A stretch of 64,000 bases of DNA from Tranzscheliella williamsii (Eukaryota > Basidiomycota > Ustilaginomycetes > Ustilaginales > Ustilaginaceae). Under the pieces are notes generated by a model. It searched no databases. It was not told the origin of the DNA and saw only the letters and a list, made by a program, of their open reading frames with translations. A program made the translations under genes and the position numbers. This document shows positions 37,603-46,949 of this stretch, piece after piece; the first letter of the stretch is position 1; every line of letters starts with the position of its first letter. The stretch is from contig JALBYF010000002.1 in the NCBI GenBank assembly GCA_023212725.1, positions 310,001 through 374,000 on the forward strand, in the 5' to 3' direction.

Positions 37603-39897
37603 CTACGTTGAAACGGCGGATGGAGGTCCGGCGTTGGACGAGGGCACGACGGGGACCGGAGGCACAGAAGTATCTGACGACGGCGCGATGGAGAGCGGGG
37701 CCCGGCTGGCTGCGTCGACCGACTTCCTGCCATCCCCGCTGCTCTGCGCCACCATATCCGAAGATCGCAGCTGCATGGCTTCAAAGACCGCTCGACCAAC
37801 AGCAGGTCCCGCATTCTGCTCTGGATCAATGCGTCCCGCCTCGAGCGCCTCGGTATACTCTTCCACAGATCTGACCAACTGGATAAACCGAGGATCCTTG
37901 ATGAATCTCGGCACAGAGTCGGTCGCCATCAGTTTGAAGATATGGTCCTGGATGCGTTCGTAGAGTCGCACCATGACCTGCAATTGGCTTGCGTGAAGGG
38001 GGATTCGGATTCGTTGCGAAACCACAGCGGCTTTCCTCTCTTCGATCGAAGAGCCATCGCTGGAGCTCAGCTTCGGCGTCTCGCTCCCCGCACCAGCAGA
38101 ATCCCCTAGTTGCGTCGTAGAAACCGAAGGCGATACATCCTGCGGCCCGGCCGACAGTTTAGCCTCAGCCAGAATCTTGTTCATGTAAAGAATCAGCTCG
38201 GTCCGCAGGTTGTGGTCGATGTTGAGCTCGCAGGGCGACGAAGGCGCTAGGTAGGTATCGTAAATCACAAAGGCCATGCTGACCAATTCTTGCTGGTGCC
38301 GCTCCATGGCACTCAGCCCCTGCTCGGTATCCTCGGGCTTGTCCTTGATCGTACTTGCCAATGCACCAGCCATGCTGCGTCCCAGTCTTCGGCCCGCCCC
38401 GCCCTTGGCATCCTTGGTGTTGAGCTGAACCGCAACGGCACTCGACGTGGTGTGGAATCGACGCTTAAAGTCTTGTACGTCGAGCCAGAAGCTCAAGTTC
38501 TCCTCGCAAAAGTTCTGGCGCAGAAACTCGCGGAACAAGGACCGCAGGGCTGGTTCCTCTAGAATGTTCTTGAGGCGGTTGGTGTTGCTGTCTCTGCTGC
38601 TGTAGGACGACGTGTCGTGTAGACCTTGGCCAATCGCACCAGTTCCAGCACCGGGAGCAGCGGCACCAAACTCGGACCGCATCCTTGCCGCGGCTGAGGC
38701 TTTGCGACCCAGCCGCGACCCCTCTGACGCCGGACTACCCCCTTCCTGGCGACGGGATAGGGCCGCGAGTGTGGCAGCATTCTCAGCGTGCGTAGAAGGA
38801 TCCTGGGTCAGTCGCCGGTCATTCTCTCGCAAGGGGCTGGCTAAGCCGGTCGAGTCGTCGCCTGTGATCCACCGGGCAACTAGACGTCCTTTGTCGGTCA
38901 CACCATAGATCGTTTTGGAATGACAGCGATAGTGACCATCCGAAGCCACGCCGCGGCTGTCTTCCACTCGGATAATGACATCACGGTCGTCGTAGGGTTC
39001 TTCCTCGCGCTTTGACTTGTCAACCACCAAGTGGATGAAAGCAAGTCGGACAAAGTGGGCGGCGAGCTCGGCGGCTTCGTCTTTACCGCAGACTGTGGTG
39101 AAATCACAAAGCCAGTCGAGCGCAACCAATGCGTTGAAGGTGTGCTTGACGATACGGTGGCCTTGGCCCTTGACCTTCTCTTGCAAGTCCTGCATCTCAA
39201 CGCCAAGAGAGCGGTCGACTCCCACCTCGGTATCGGGCTTTTGCGCGTTGGGCGTCGCTTCGTAGTTAGGTGAGCGGCCTACAAAGCGACGGAAGATGAC
39301 TTCGAGCACGGGTGTATTGATAAGTAGCTCGTCATCGCTGGAGCGCCTTTCCAAATGGAGAAGCTTCATACAGATAGGCTGGGAGGAGAAGACCTTGAGC
39401 AGATGCTCAGCGTTGATGCCGTTTTTGGTGATAAAGCGTTCCAAGACGTGAAGTCCCTTGGGAGTAAGAACATAGACACCTTTGTCTTTGAAGATAGGAT
39501 TAGTGGTGTCACCGGCATTTTCGATGAGACGGGCGTCCATAAAGTGTTGACATATGCCTTTGGCCATTTCACGGTTCATGCTGAAAGTGGTGGTGGTGGT
39601 AGTGGTAACGACACGACTGGGTTCGCTCGGATCGGGTACACGATTGGACTGCGAGAACTTGAGGTGGGAAAGGTTTTCGGCAGCCTCGTCTGTGGTGAAA
39701 GAGTTGGCGTAACTCTTGAAGAATTGTCGATGTGTGGTAAGTTCGAGAGAGACGATTAACGTAGCGAAGAGGTCGTGAATGTCTTTAGCAAACGGGCGGC
39801 CGCGTTTGGTAGTTTTCATCATGCGACTGGTGGTTTGTTGCTTGGTGCGCGTGGCCAGATCGCCAGAGAGGCTCCCGGAACTATCGCTCGGCGCCAT
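37603..39897 (-). CDS. DEP-RGS regulator of G-protein signalling (Sst2/FlbA type)
   Basis: Single exon, 764 aa from the first ATG at 39897 (aagATGg). Residues about 38-160 form the first DEP-like region (DIHDLFATLIVSLELTTHRQFF, then AKGICQHFMDARLIENA, VYVLTPKGLHVLERF). A second lies at about 195-300 and a linker with DKGRLVARWITGDD follows. The RGS domain runs from about 439 (RLKNILEEPALRSLFREFLRQ, NFCEENLSFWLDVQDFK) to about 672 (SVPRFIKDPRFIQLV), split by a long Ser-rich insert. Proteins of this layout speed GTP hydrolysis by heterotrimeric G-alpha subunits and dampen pheromone or nutrient signalling. In smuts this would bear on mating, but the target G-alpha cannot be read from the sequence. 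A GTG-rich microsatellite at about 39587-39606 codes a Thr run. Confidence 0.92.
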   Translation of the reverse strand: MAPSDSSGSLSGDLATRTKQQTTSRMMKTTKRGRPFAKDIHDLFATLIVSLELTTHRQFFKSYANSFTTDEAAENLSHLKFSQSNRVPDPSEPSRVVTTTTTTTFSMNREMAKGICQHFMDARLIENAGDTTNPIFKDKGVYVLTPKGLHVLERFITKNGINAEHLLKVFSSQPICMKLLHLERRSSDDELLINTPVLEVIFRRFVGRSPNYEATPNAQKPDTEVGVDRSLGVEMQDLQEKVKGQGHRIVKHTFNALVALDWLCDFTTVCGKDEAAELAAHFVRLAFIHLVVDKSKREEEPYDDRDVIIRVEDSRGVASDGHYRCHSKTIYGVTDKGRLVARWITGDDSTGLASPLRENDRRLTQDPSTHAENAATLAALSRRQEGGSPASEGSRLGRKASAAARMRSEFGAAAPGAGTGAIGQGLHDTSSYSSRDSNTNRLKNILEEPALRSLFREFLRQNFCEENLSFWLDVQDFKRRFHTTSSAVAVQLNTKDAKGGAGRRLGRSMAGALASTIKDKPEDTEQGLSAMERHQQELVSMAFVIYDTYLAPSSPCELNIDHNLRTELILYMNKILAEAKLSAGPQDVSPSVSTTQLGDSAGAGSETPKLSSSDGSSIEERKAAVVSQRIRIPLHASQLQVMVRLYERIQDHIFKLMATDSVPRFIKDPRFIQLVRSVEEYTEALEAGRIDPEQNAGPAVGRAVFEAMQLRSSDMVAQSSGDGRKSVDAASRAPLSIAPSSDTSVPPVPVVPSSNAGPPSAVST

Positions 39898-42205
39898 CTT
39901 GCAGCTGGAGAGAACTTGAAAGGCACTGGAGTTCGAGGGACGATGCAAACAGAGCTGATGGTATAAGAGCAATCGACAGAGCTCACTCACGTCGGCTCAA
40001 AGCGGCTTGGGTCGGCTCAGGGCGGCTTGGGTCGGCTCAGATTGAAAAAGTCGCTCCCACTTGGTGCACGAACCGCTTAGGTAGCCTATCCGAAAAGCAA
40101 GGTGTCCGAGAGCGATGCTATGCACGCTCGAATCGGCCTAGCAATTTGGGAAAGTAAAGGAGCGATGGGGACGTGAGCGAGAAGAGCACCGTGCGTGAGG
40201 TTGGTATTCGTGCTTCTGGTCGTCGTCAAGATCAGATGTGCTGTGTGTCGATGGATGTAGTAGCGAAACTATGTTGTAGCAAAGAGAAGAAGCTGGCAGT
40301 CTTGGGAAAGGTAGAGAAGTACTACGAACTGGGGTGACCGGGTTGAGGATGTTCGTTGTTGAATGTCTGACAGCCGATGCGATGGCGAGGAGTGAAGAGT
40401 GGAAGGATGACAACGTAGCAATGCAGATGAGAAGAGGCCTAAGGGGGGTGGCGGTGAGACAGGACGAAAGCAACGCTTGCGGCGTTCTCGGTTTGTGCCT
40501 GAGGGGGCCCCCACTGTGAGATGAAACCGAGGCGAAGACAGTGCGCCGCAAAGAGGGCAAGACGGGCCAATCCTAGATGGCAGCCACACGAGTCGGAATG
40601 GGAAGCGGACGAAAAGCGGCGACCAGAAAGAAGGGAGAAGAGAGTGGGCAAAAGGAAACCCTAGGGGAGGAGCAAAGCCGATAGGGCAACGGACGGACAA
40701 AGGAGAACCAGGCGATACAAGACGGGCCACGCGGTAGTGGCAAGCTTGGTGATGTTGGCGATTAAGGATTCGACCCGCCGAAGAATGCAAAGCGCTCATG
40801 TAGACCGACGGGTCGCTCGATAGATGAGATAGAAAACACACACGCCTCACTCGCTCTGTTTTCTAGCTTTCTCGCTCCCTACTCTCGCCAACATGGCTAA
40901 TTCCAAAAGAAAACCTGAAACCATGCAACTTACAAAGACTTCGAAATGGTAATTAATCCCCGAGGCCCGTATGGCCGTGGTCGGCTTGTTCGCTGTGCAT
41001 AACTGTACATACATAACCTTTGACTTTTAGCACATGTGAACGACTCACACTAGTTCAGAATCCAAAGAAGCAGCGAGTGGCTGATCGCTCCCCGCGGGGG
41101 TTTCAGTGTATGACACTGCCTAACTTCGTAATCAGATGGTCGCGCTTCCACGACTGACTCACCTGTCCGCTCGTACGCCTCCGAGTCAGTGGATCCCTTC
41201 AGCTGTGCACGCCTATAGAACATGTACACGACCACGAACACGAATACGAACATGAACACGAGGATCGCCGTATGTCTTACTCTCGTGGCGGGGTGACATA
41301 GGCGCGTTTTGAACACTTGATAGGATTTGCAAATGCTGAATTGAGTGTGAAAGCGCAAAAGAGGCTAGCCACAGACACAGTCACACTGGAACTGTGAGGT
41401 TTGCTGAGTGGGTGGCAAATCTCTTGTGCGTCGCGAGGCAGTTAGAGCGCACCGAGGACTGGCTCAGCGAGAGCTGGGCAGCGGTGCCCGAAATTGATCC
41501 AAACAAACAAGCATGTGTAAAGAGATCCGTGACATTTGTGCCACCGCAAACCGCTGCAAGGCAAAAAGGCAGGGCGGCGTGGACACAGCGAGATCTGGAA
41601 ATATGAAATTCATGCTTCACGCTCGCAAAATGGTTTGTCACTAGGCGAGCTTCGCTACAGTAGGGCCTCATCTCCTTCCCAAAGCACGGCTTGGCTACTG
41701 TTGCCTTTGCGGCTTACCTACTGTTGCGTTTCGGTGCTCGGGTGCACACGACCGGCCGCGGCATTAGGTGGCAACCTAAGCGCCCATTCCGAAAAGGAGA
41801 TATGCCCCACACAAATCTGTGAACGGTTTCACAGAAGCAGTTCGAATTCAGTTGCAAGCTAGCTCAGCTTTCTAGGGTGGCACTCCGACCAACGGTGTTC
41901 TGCCAGCCGATCCAATCGCCGACGACCACGCTAGCATGAGACAAAGAGAACACCATTTAGACTGTCGCCACTCGAACGTAGCATGCGAGACGTGGCTACC
42001 TCAATGACACTTGCTCTGTTAGATCCACATCCCGATCCCGCTTCGATAAAAAAGGCCCGATGAGGATGGTCAGAGGACCCTTACGGTTCTTTCGGACTGA
42101 GCCATAACCTAACTACACCACAGTTGACGGCCCCCAAGTGGAGATAGGTTCCATACCACTCCTTCAGCATCTCCACCAGCTCTATCCCCACCTGTCTTCT
42201 TCGAC
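39898..42205. promoter_or_regulatory. Large divergent intergenic region (RGS / PTPA)
   Basis: 2.3 kb between outward-pointing start codons, the longest gap in the window. The minus-strand side (39,900-40,850) is pyrimidine-rich as read toward the RGS gene and holds a 20-bp tandem repeat. An open frame of 193 codons there is low-complexity and probably leader sequence. Around 41,215-41,265 there is 'acgaa'-type simple sequence whose minus strand encodes a hydrophobic run; no start codon supports it as a gene. Confidence 0.45.
39991..40040. repeat. 20-bp tandem repeat upstream of the RGS gene
   Basis: The unit gtcggctcaRRgcggcttgg occurs at 39991-40010 and 40011-40030, with a half copy (gtcggctcag) at 40031-40040. 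It lies 94-143 bp upstream of the ATG at 39897, in the promoter or leader. Confidence 0.85.
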
Positions 42206-43537
42206 ATGCCTTCAACAACACAGTCTGTTTCTGTCTCAGATACAGCCAAGGATGCCCTCCTATCCAAATTGAAGCGGCCTAGCGCTTCCTCCACTTCGAG
42301 TACTCCTGCTCCCGTTCTTTCTGGTGCTCTCGAGCCAGGCATCTCTGACACTGACACTATCAAGACCACACCGCTCAAGCAGCATACTTTTCAAGACCCT
42401 CGCAAGCGTATTGTTTCTCCCGCATCGCTCAGACGGTTTGAATCGTCCGAGTCCTTTGCCGAGATCCTCGCCTTCATCCGTATCTGCAACGCCAGCATCG
42501 TCGGCAAATGTCTCACCGATGAAATTCCTCTGTCCGACACTGCCAAGGCTATCTTGCGCCTTCTCCACCAGGTCAAGGTGCTGCGCGAAGAAACGCCCAC
42601 GGACACCTCCGACTCCTCATCGAGGTTTGGCAACCCGGCCTTCCGTACCTTCTACGCAAAGGTCAGAGAGAATCTTGACGACATGCACCGTACCATCCCT
42701 GGCTTGGAAGGAGACTCTGCTGCAGAACAGGCCGCGCGTAAAGAGCTCTCCATTTACCTGCAAGAGAGCTGGGGAAACGAAAAGCGAATCGACTACGGCA
42801 GTGGCATGGAGCTCAACATGGCCTGTTGGCTCCTATGCGTCTGCAAACTTGAACTCCTAAGGCTTCCCGAGGACGGACCCGCTATCGTGCTCAAGATCTT
42901 CTGGGCCTATATCCAGGTCATGCGGGACATCCAATCAACTTACTGGCTCGAGCCCGCCGGAAGTCATGGCGTATGGGGGCTAGACGACTACCACTTCTTG
43001 CCATTCCTCTGGGGTGCCGGCCAGCTCAGCAACCATCGACATCTACGGCCGAAAGCGATTCACGATCCGGAAATCGTCGAAGAGTTTGCTCCCAAGTACA
43101 TGTATCTCGCTTGCATTCAGTTCATCAATTCGGTCAAAACCGCCTCTTTGCGTTGGCACTCGCCCATGCTCGACGATATTTCAGGCGTCAAGACATGGTC
43201 CAAGGTCAACGAGGGCATGATCAAAATGTACAGAGCCGAGGTGCTGATGAAGCTGCCCATCGCTCAGCATATTTTTTTTGGCAGCTTAATCGCATTCCCA
43301 CCCTCCGCAGAAGGAGAGGCGGCCGACGAAGAGGCTGACGAAGATGAACACGGCCATATTCACGGTCAAGACACGCCAGAAGGTCAGGCGGCTGGTTGGG
43401 GCGACTGCTGCGGTATCCCCATCCCGAGTGCCTTTGCGGCTGCCGAGGAAGAGAAGAAGAAGCAGACAGGATCTAGCGGAGTGGTAAGAGGCGAGAAGCC
43501 TTTCGGGTCCAGCGTTCGACGAATCCCCTTTGATTGA
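42206..43537 (+). CDS. PP2A phosphatase activator, peptidyl-prolyl isomerase (PTPA, RRD-type)
   Basis: Single exon, 443 aa, ATG at 42206. A Ser/Thr-rich head of about 60 residues precedes the PTPA fold: ILAFIRICNASIVGK, AFRTFYAKVRE, YLQESWGNEKRIDYGSGMELN, EDGPAIVLKIFWAYIQVMRDIQSTYWLEPAGSHGVWGLDDY, HFLPFLWGAGQL, and the C-terminal SLRWHSPMLDDISGVKTWSKVNEGMIKMYRAEVLMKLPIAQH, all in family order. PTPA proteins activate PP2A-type phosphatases and help load metal into the catalytic subunit. At the position where human PTPA has His in its YGTGHE motif this protein has Met201. A mostly acidic and His-rich tail follows (residues about 375-440). I cannot decide between the RRD1 and RRD2 subfamilies. 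Confidence 0.93.
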   Translation: MPSTTQSVSVSDTAKDALLSKLKRPSASSTSSTPAPVLSGALEPGISDTDTIKTTPLKQHTFQDPRKRIVSPASLRRFESSESFAEILAFIRICNASIVGKCLTDEIPLSDTAKAILRLLHQVKVLREETPTDTSDSSSRFGNPAFRTFYAKVRENLDDMHRTIPGLEGDSAAEQAARKELSIYLQESWGNEKRIDYGSGMELNMACWLLCVCKLELLRLPEDGPAIVLKIFWAYIQVMRDIQSTYWLEPAGSHGVWGLDDYHFLPFLWGAGQLSNHRHLRPKAIHDPEIVEEFAPKYMYLACIQFINSVKTASLRWHSPMLDDISGVKTWSKVNEGMIKMYRAEVLMKLPIAQHIFFGSLIAFPPSAEGEAADEEADEDEHGHIHGQDTPEGQAAGWGDCCGIPIPSAFAAAEEEKKKQTGSSGVVRGEKPFGSSVRRIPFD

Positions 43538-43949
43538 TCGGTCAGTCTCAGTCCTTTGTCGTCTGCTCGCCGGTTTTTGTATAGTAGATCTTTCGCCGTA
43601 AACTGCACAATCCTATGCATTGCTTGTGCACTAGCGGCCAGGCTGCAAATGGAAGCATCCATGTTATCCGCACAAGCACCTGCGGTTGAGCCAGTGGTGG
43701 CTTGAGTACGATGTGAGGGTGAGAGTACGTGAATACCATTGATTGTTAGATCGCATTCCCATGGTAGAAGAAAGGGTCCAGGGACATCAGCATCCCAGAT
43801 AGGACACCCACATTATCCCCCGTACAGGTTGTTGATTGACGTTCATGTGGTTGTAACGTGAGATCGGTCACGGCGTCTAACGGTCTCCGCAGTCGCTCGG
43901 TATTTCTGCCTCCGGCTCTGCTGGGCGAGCGCAGTCTACGCTCACCAAG
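43538..43949. other. Intergenic between PTPA and histone deacetylase genes
   Basis: About 410 bp, both neighbours on the plus strand. No coding sequence is supported. It should hold the PTPA terminator and the deacetylase promoter. Confidence 0.4.
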
Positions 43950-46457
43950 ATGGCAGACCCCCGAGCTTCGCAGCCGTTTTCCAACGATACGCCCATCGTT
44001 ATTGACGATGATGACAGCGATGGAGTTCCGCCGGCAGTCCGCATATCCGAGCAGGCATCCCATGCCCGTCATCCCCACGCCTTCCCCGACTATCCGCGAG
44101 GTGGAGCACGCGAAAAGGACGCGATGACTACCATTGGCACAGAAGCGTCCATGTCCCGGCCGCGGCCCTCTTCCGTGGACAGGTCTCCCAATTCTTTGGG
44201 AAACATCACACCGGCTATGTCCGTCTCCACGTCCGCAACCGAAAGCAGCAACGATAGACACTTGAGCCGACCCGCCCAGAATGCAGACCGCACAGGCAAC
44301 GGCTTCAGCTCCGGTCCGGCGTCCACAGACCAGCATCGCACCGGATATGTATACAGCGCGCAAATGATGCTGCATGCCAACCCGATCGATCCAGAACACC
44401 CCGAGAAGCCCGTCCGTATATGGAAGATATACAAGCTGCTCCATGAAAGGTCACTGCTACGCTACATGAAACGCATCCCCATCCGCGAGGCTACCGAGGA
44501 CGAAGTCAAGCTGGTCCACGACCAGGGCATCTGGACCGGCGTCGAGATGTCAGCCCGTAAGTTTCCAGACTATACCATCGCATGCCCTGCCCCGCACACA
44601 TAACATTGACAGGTCCATCCGGCCTATCGCCCCTCCCAGTGTATCGACCCGATATCCTCAAGGAGCAGGTACCTTCGCTGGAGAATTCGAGCTCGCTCTA
44701 CCTCAACGAGCATTCTGCCTACGCGGCGCGTTTGTCATGCGGTGGAGCCATCGAGCTCTGTGACGCGATCGCAGCCGGGCGTATCAAGAACGGCTTTGCC
44801 ATCATCAGGCCGCCCGGGCACCACGCAGAGCCGCAAAAGAGTATGGGCTTCTGCTTCTACAACAATGTCGCCGTCGCAACGCGATATCTTCAGCAAAAGT
44901 ACGCTGAAGGGCCGAATCGCATCAAGAAGATCCTCATTTTGGACTGGGATGTCCACCACGGTAATGGCACTCAAAAGGCCTTCGAGAGCGATGCCGATGT
45001 GTTGTACATCTCGCTACATCGATACGATGAGGATGGCAGTTTCTATCCAGGTACGACATACGGCTTCTATGACAGTGTCGGGACGGGCCCCGGCGAAGGA
45101 AAGTCAGTCAATGTGCCGTGGCCCACGGCTGGCATGGGCGATGCCGACTACATGTATGCCTTCCATCACCTGGTCATGCCGATCGCGCTGGAATTTGCTC
45201 CGGACTTTGTCATCATCTCTGCCGGCTTTGACGCTGCCGAGGGCGACCCGATAGGCGAAAACAAGGTGACGCCCGGAGGATATGCACAGATGACCCATGC
45301 GCTCACCTCGCTGTGCGACGGCAAGGTGGCCGTCGTGCTCGAGGGCGGCTATAACCCAGACGCAGTGGCCGAAAGCGCCTTGGCTGTGACTGGCGTCATT
45401 CTTTCCAGCATGCCTCAACCACCACGCGAAACCATCGCCAGCACCGTCGCAGCCAAAACGGTGCAGAAGGTATGCCGTTTCCAGTCCAAGTACTGGAAGT
45501 CGTTGAAGATCCCGGACATGGAGCAGGACGATGTCAACTCCGATCCTCTCAGCGGCACACCGTTCGTGACCATGTCAGCTATGCTGGCCGCCTACCGTCG
45601 CGAAGAGCTGCTGCACAAGTATGGCCTTTTTGAGATTCCGCTCAAGCGCGCCCCCTACGATGTGTTTGATGGGCAGGTACTCTGCTCGGAAGGCATCCTG
45701 AAAGATTTCTCCACCATCCTCTTCTTCGTCCATGACATGGGCAACCTGAGGTACGAAAAGGCCGAGCCGCACACGGCGATCCAGCAAGAGTCGGTACGTC
45801 TGATCGATGCGTCTAGCCGCATTATAGACTACGCCCGGTCGAAGAAATACGGCATCATCGATATGGATATCTTCCGCGAGTTCTCCAGCACCAAGCCGAC
45901 ATTGTCCGGCCTTGCTGGTGGTGGCCTAAGACGGGCGCTTTCGGCGGGCGAGAAGATGGAGGTGGCCAAGAAGACGGCAGTGTTTATCTGGCAGAATGTG
46001 CTCACCGTTGCGCCGCAGAGGGTTAAGAACATTGTCTTGATCGGTCTCGGCTCGGGCTGCGAGGTCGTGATGGAGCTGGTTCAGGAGCTTTCGACAAGTG
46101 CGGTGCGCGCCGTGGTCAATGTCGTCGGCTACGACCCACAGATCCCGCACATCAAACCCAGCAAGTCGCTCAGCGAGAAGAAATGGTACTGGAACAAGTC
46201 CAAGGTGCTCATGCCCGCCGACCACCAGCACCTCCTGCTGCGCGAAGGCACCGCGCCCCTCAAGCGCTTCGGCCGCATCCAACCTTCGAGTACGTCCCCC
46301 CCGCCCCACCTGCGCCGCCCAGCGGTCCCCATACTGACCCCACACATATTTTACCCCCGCAGCCGAGTCCCGCACCGTCAATATCCTCAATCACCACATC
46401 GACGACATCACCTCCTTCATCGAGAAAAAACTACGCCTCGCAAACGAGAACAAGTAG
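43950..46457 (+). CDS. clr3: Class II histone deacetylase (Hda1/Clr3 type) with Arb2 domain
   Basis: Three exons, 43950-44556, 44613-46289 and 46363-46457. The introns are 56 nt (GTAAGT donor, TTGACAG acceptor) and 73 nt (GTACGT donor, CCCGCAG acceptor), both phase 1, giving 792 aa. A disordered head of about 130 residues contains an acidic IVIDDDDSDG patch. The deacetylase domain has FAIIRPPGHHAEP (His272-His273), the metal/charge-relay segment LDWDVHHGNGT (His317-His318), SAGFDAAEGDPIG with metal Asp, and LEGGYNPDAVAES. From about residue 575 an Arb2-like domain follows (LKDFSTILFFVHDMGN, FIWQNVLTVAPQRVKNIVLIGLGSG), and splicing gives the end IDDITSFIEKKLRLANENK. This is the layout of S. 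cerevisiae Hda1 and S. pombe Clr3, nuclear histone deacetylases for gene silencing. The 56-nt intron is the shortest in the window. Confidence 0.95.
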
Positions 46458-46949
46458 CACCCGCCTTGCAGCTTGTATCACGCACCACAGCATTGGCTCT
46501 TGCACGTCACAGTAGGTCCGCTTTGCGGGTAGGTCCAACTCGAATTCCTTGTGGAAGAGTGCAGAGAACAAACCGACAAGAATACTAAGGGAGAGTAAGC
46601 GTCGAGAGGATGCACGAGCAAGTGAGACGGAAGAGATGAAGCGAGAGACGTACGTGGGAGGGGGAACAATGTGGTGGACAAATGCAGAAGATTCGGAGAG
46701 GAACGCAAGGGCCAAAGTGTGACTTTCAGGGAATGGAAACGAGAGCGTGTCTAATGAGTGTGTGGATGCAGGTATGCAGGTTAAATGGACAGAGAGAGAA
46801 TACTCGGCAGGCAGTTGCGGTGGTGTATGGACAGAGGCGATGTATCGAGGGTTTGCGAACAAGGGAAAGCGAAGTGTGCAGGTCTCTCGCCGAAGCGATG
46901 GGGCGGGGAAGGGCGCTTCCCTTAGGGTGCGGGGGAGGTTCTGTCCAGC
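46458..46949. other. Intergenic between convergent genes
   Basis: About 490 bp between two 3' ends. A/G-rich on the plus strand. No coding sequence is supported. Confidence 0.4.

Noticed and set aside
40269..40850. 193-codon minus-strand frame upstream of the RGS gene
   Set aside because: Composition is that of pyrimidine-rich leader DNA, with no domain and no conserved-looking segment.
41050..41358. 102-codon minus-strand frame with a hydrophobic run
   Set aside because: The hydrophobic run is produced by 'acgaa' simple sequence on the other strand and there is no ATG before it.
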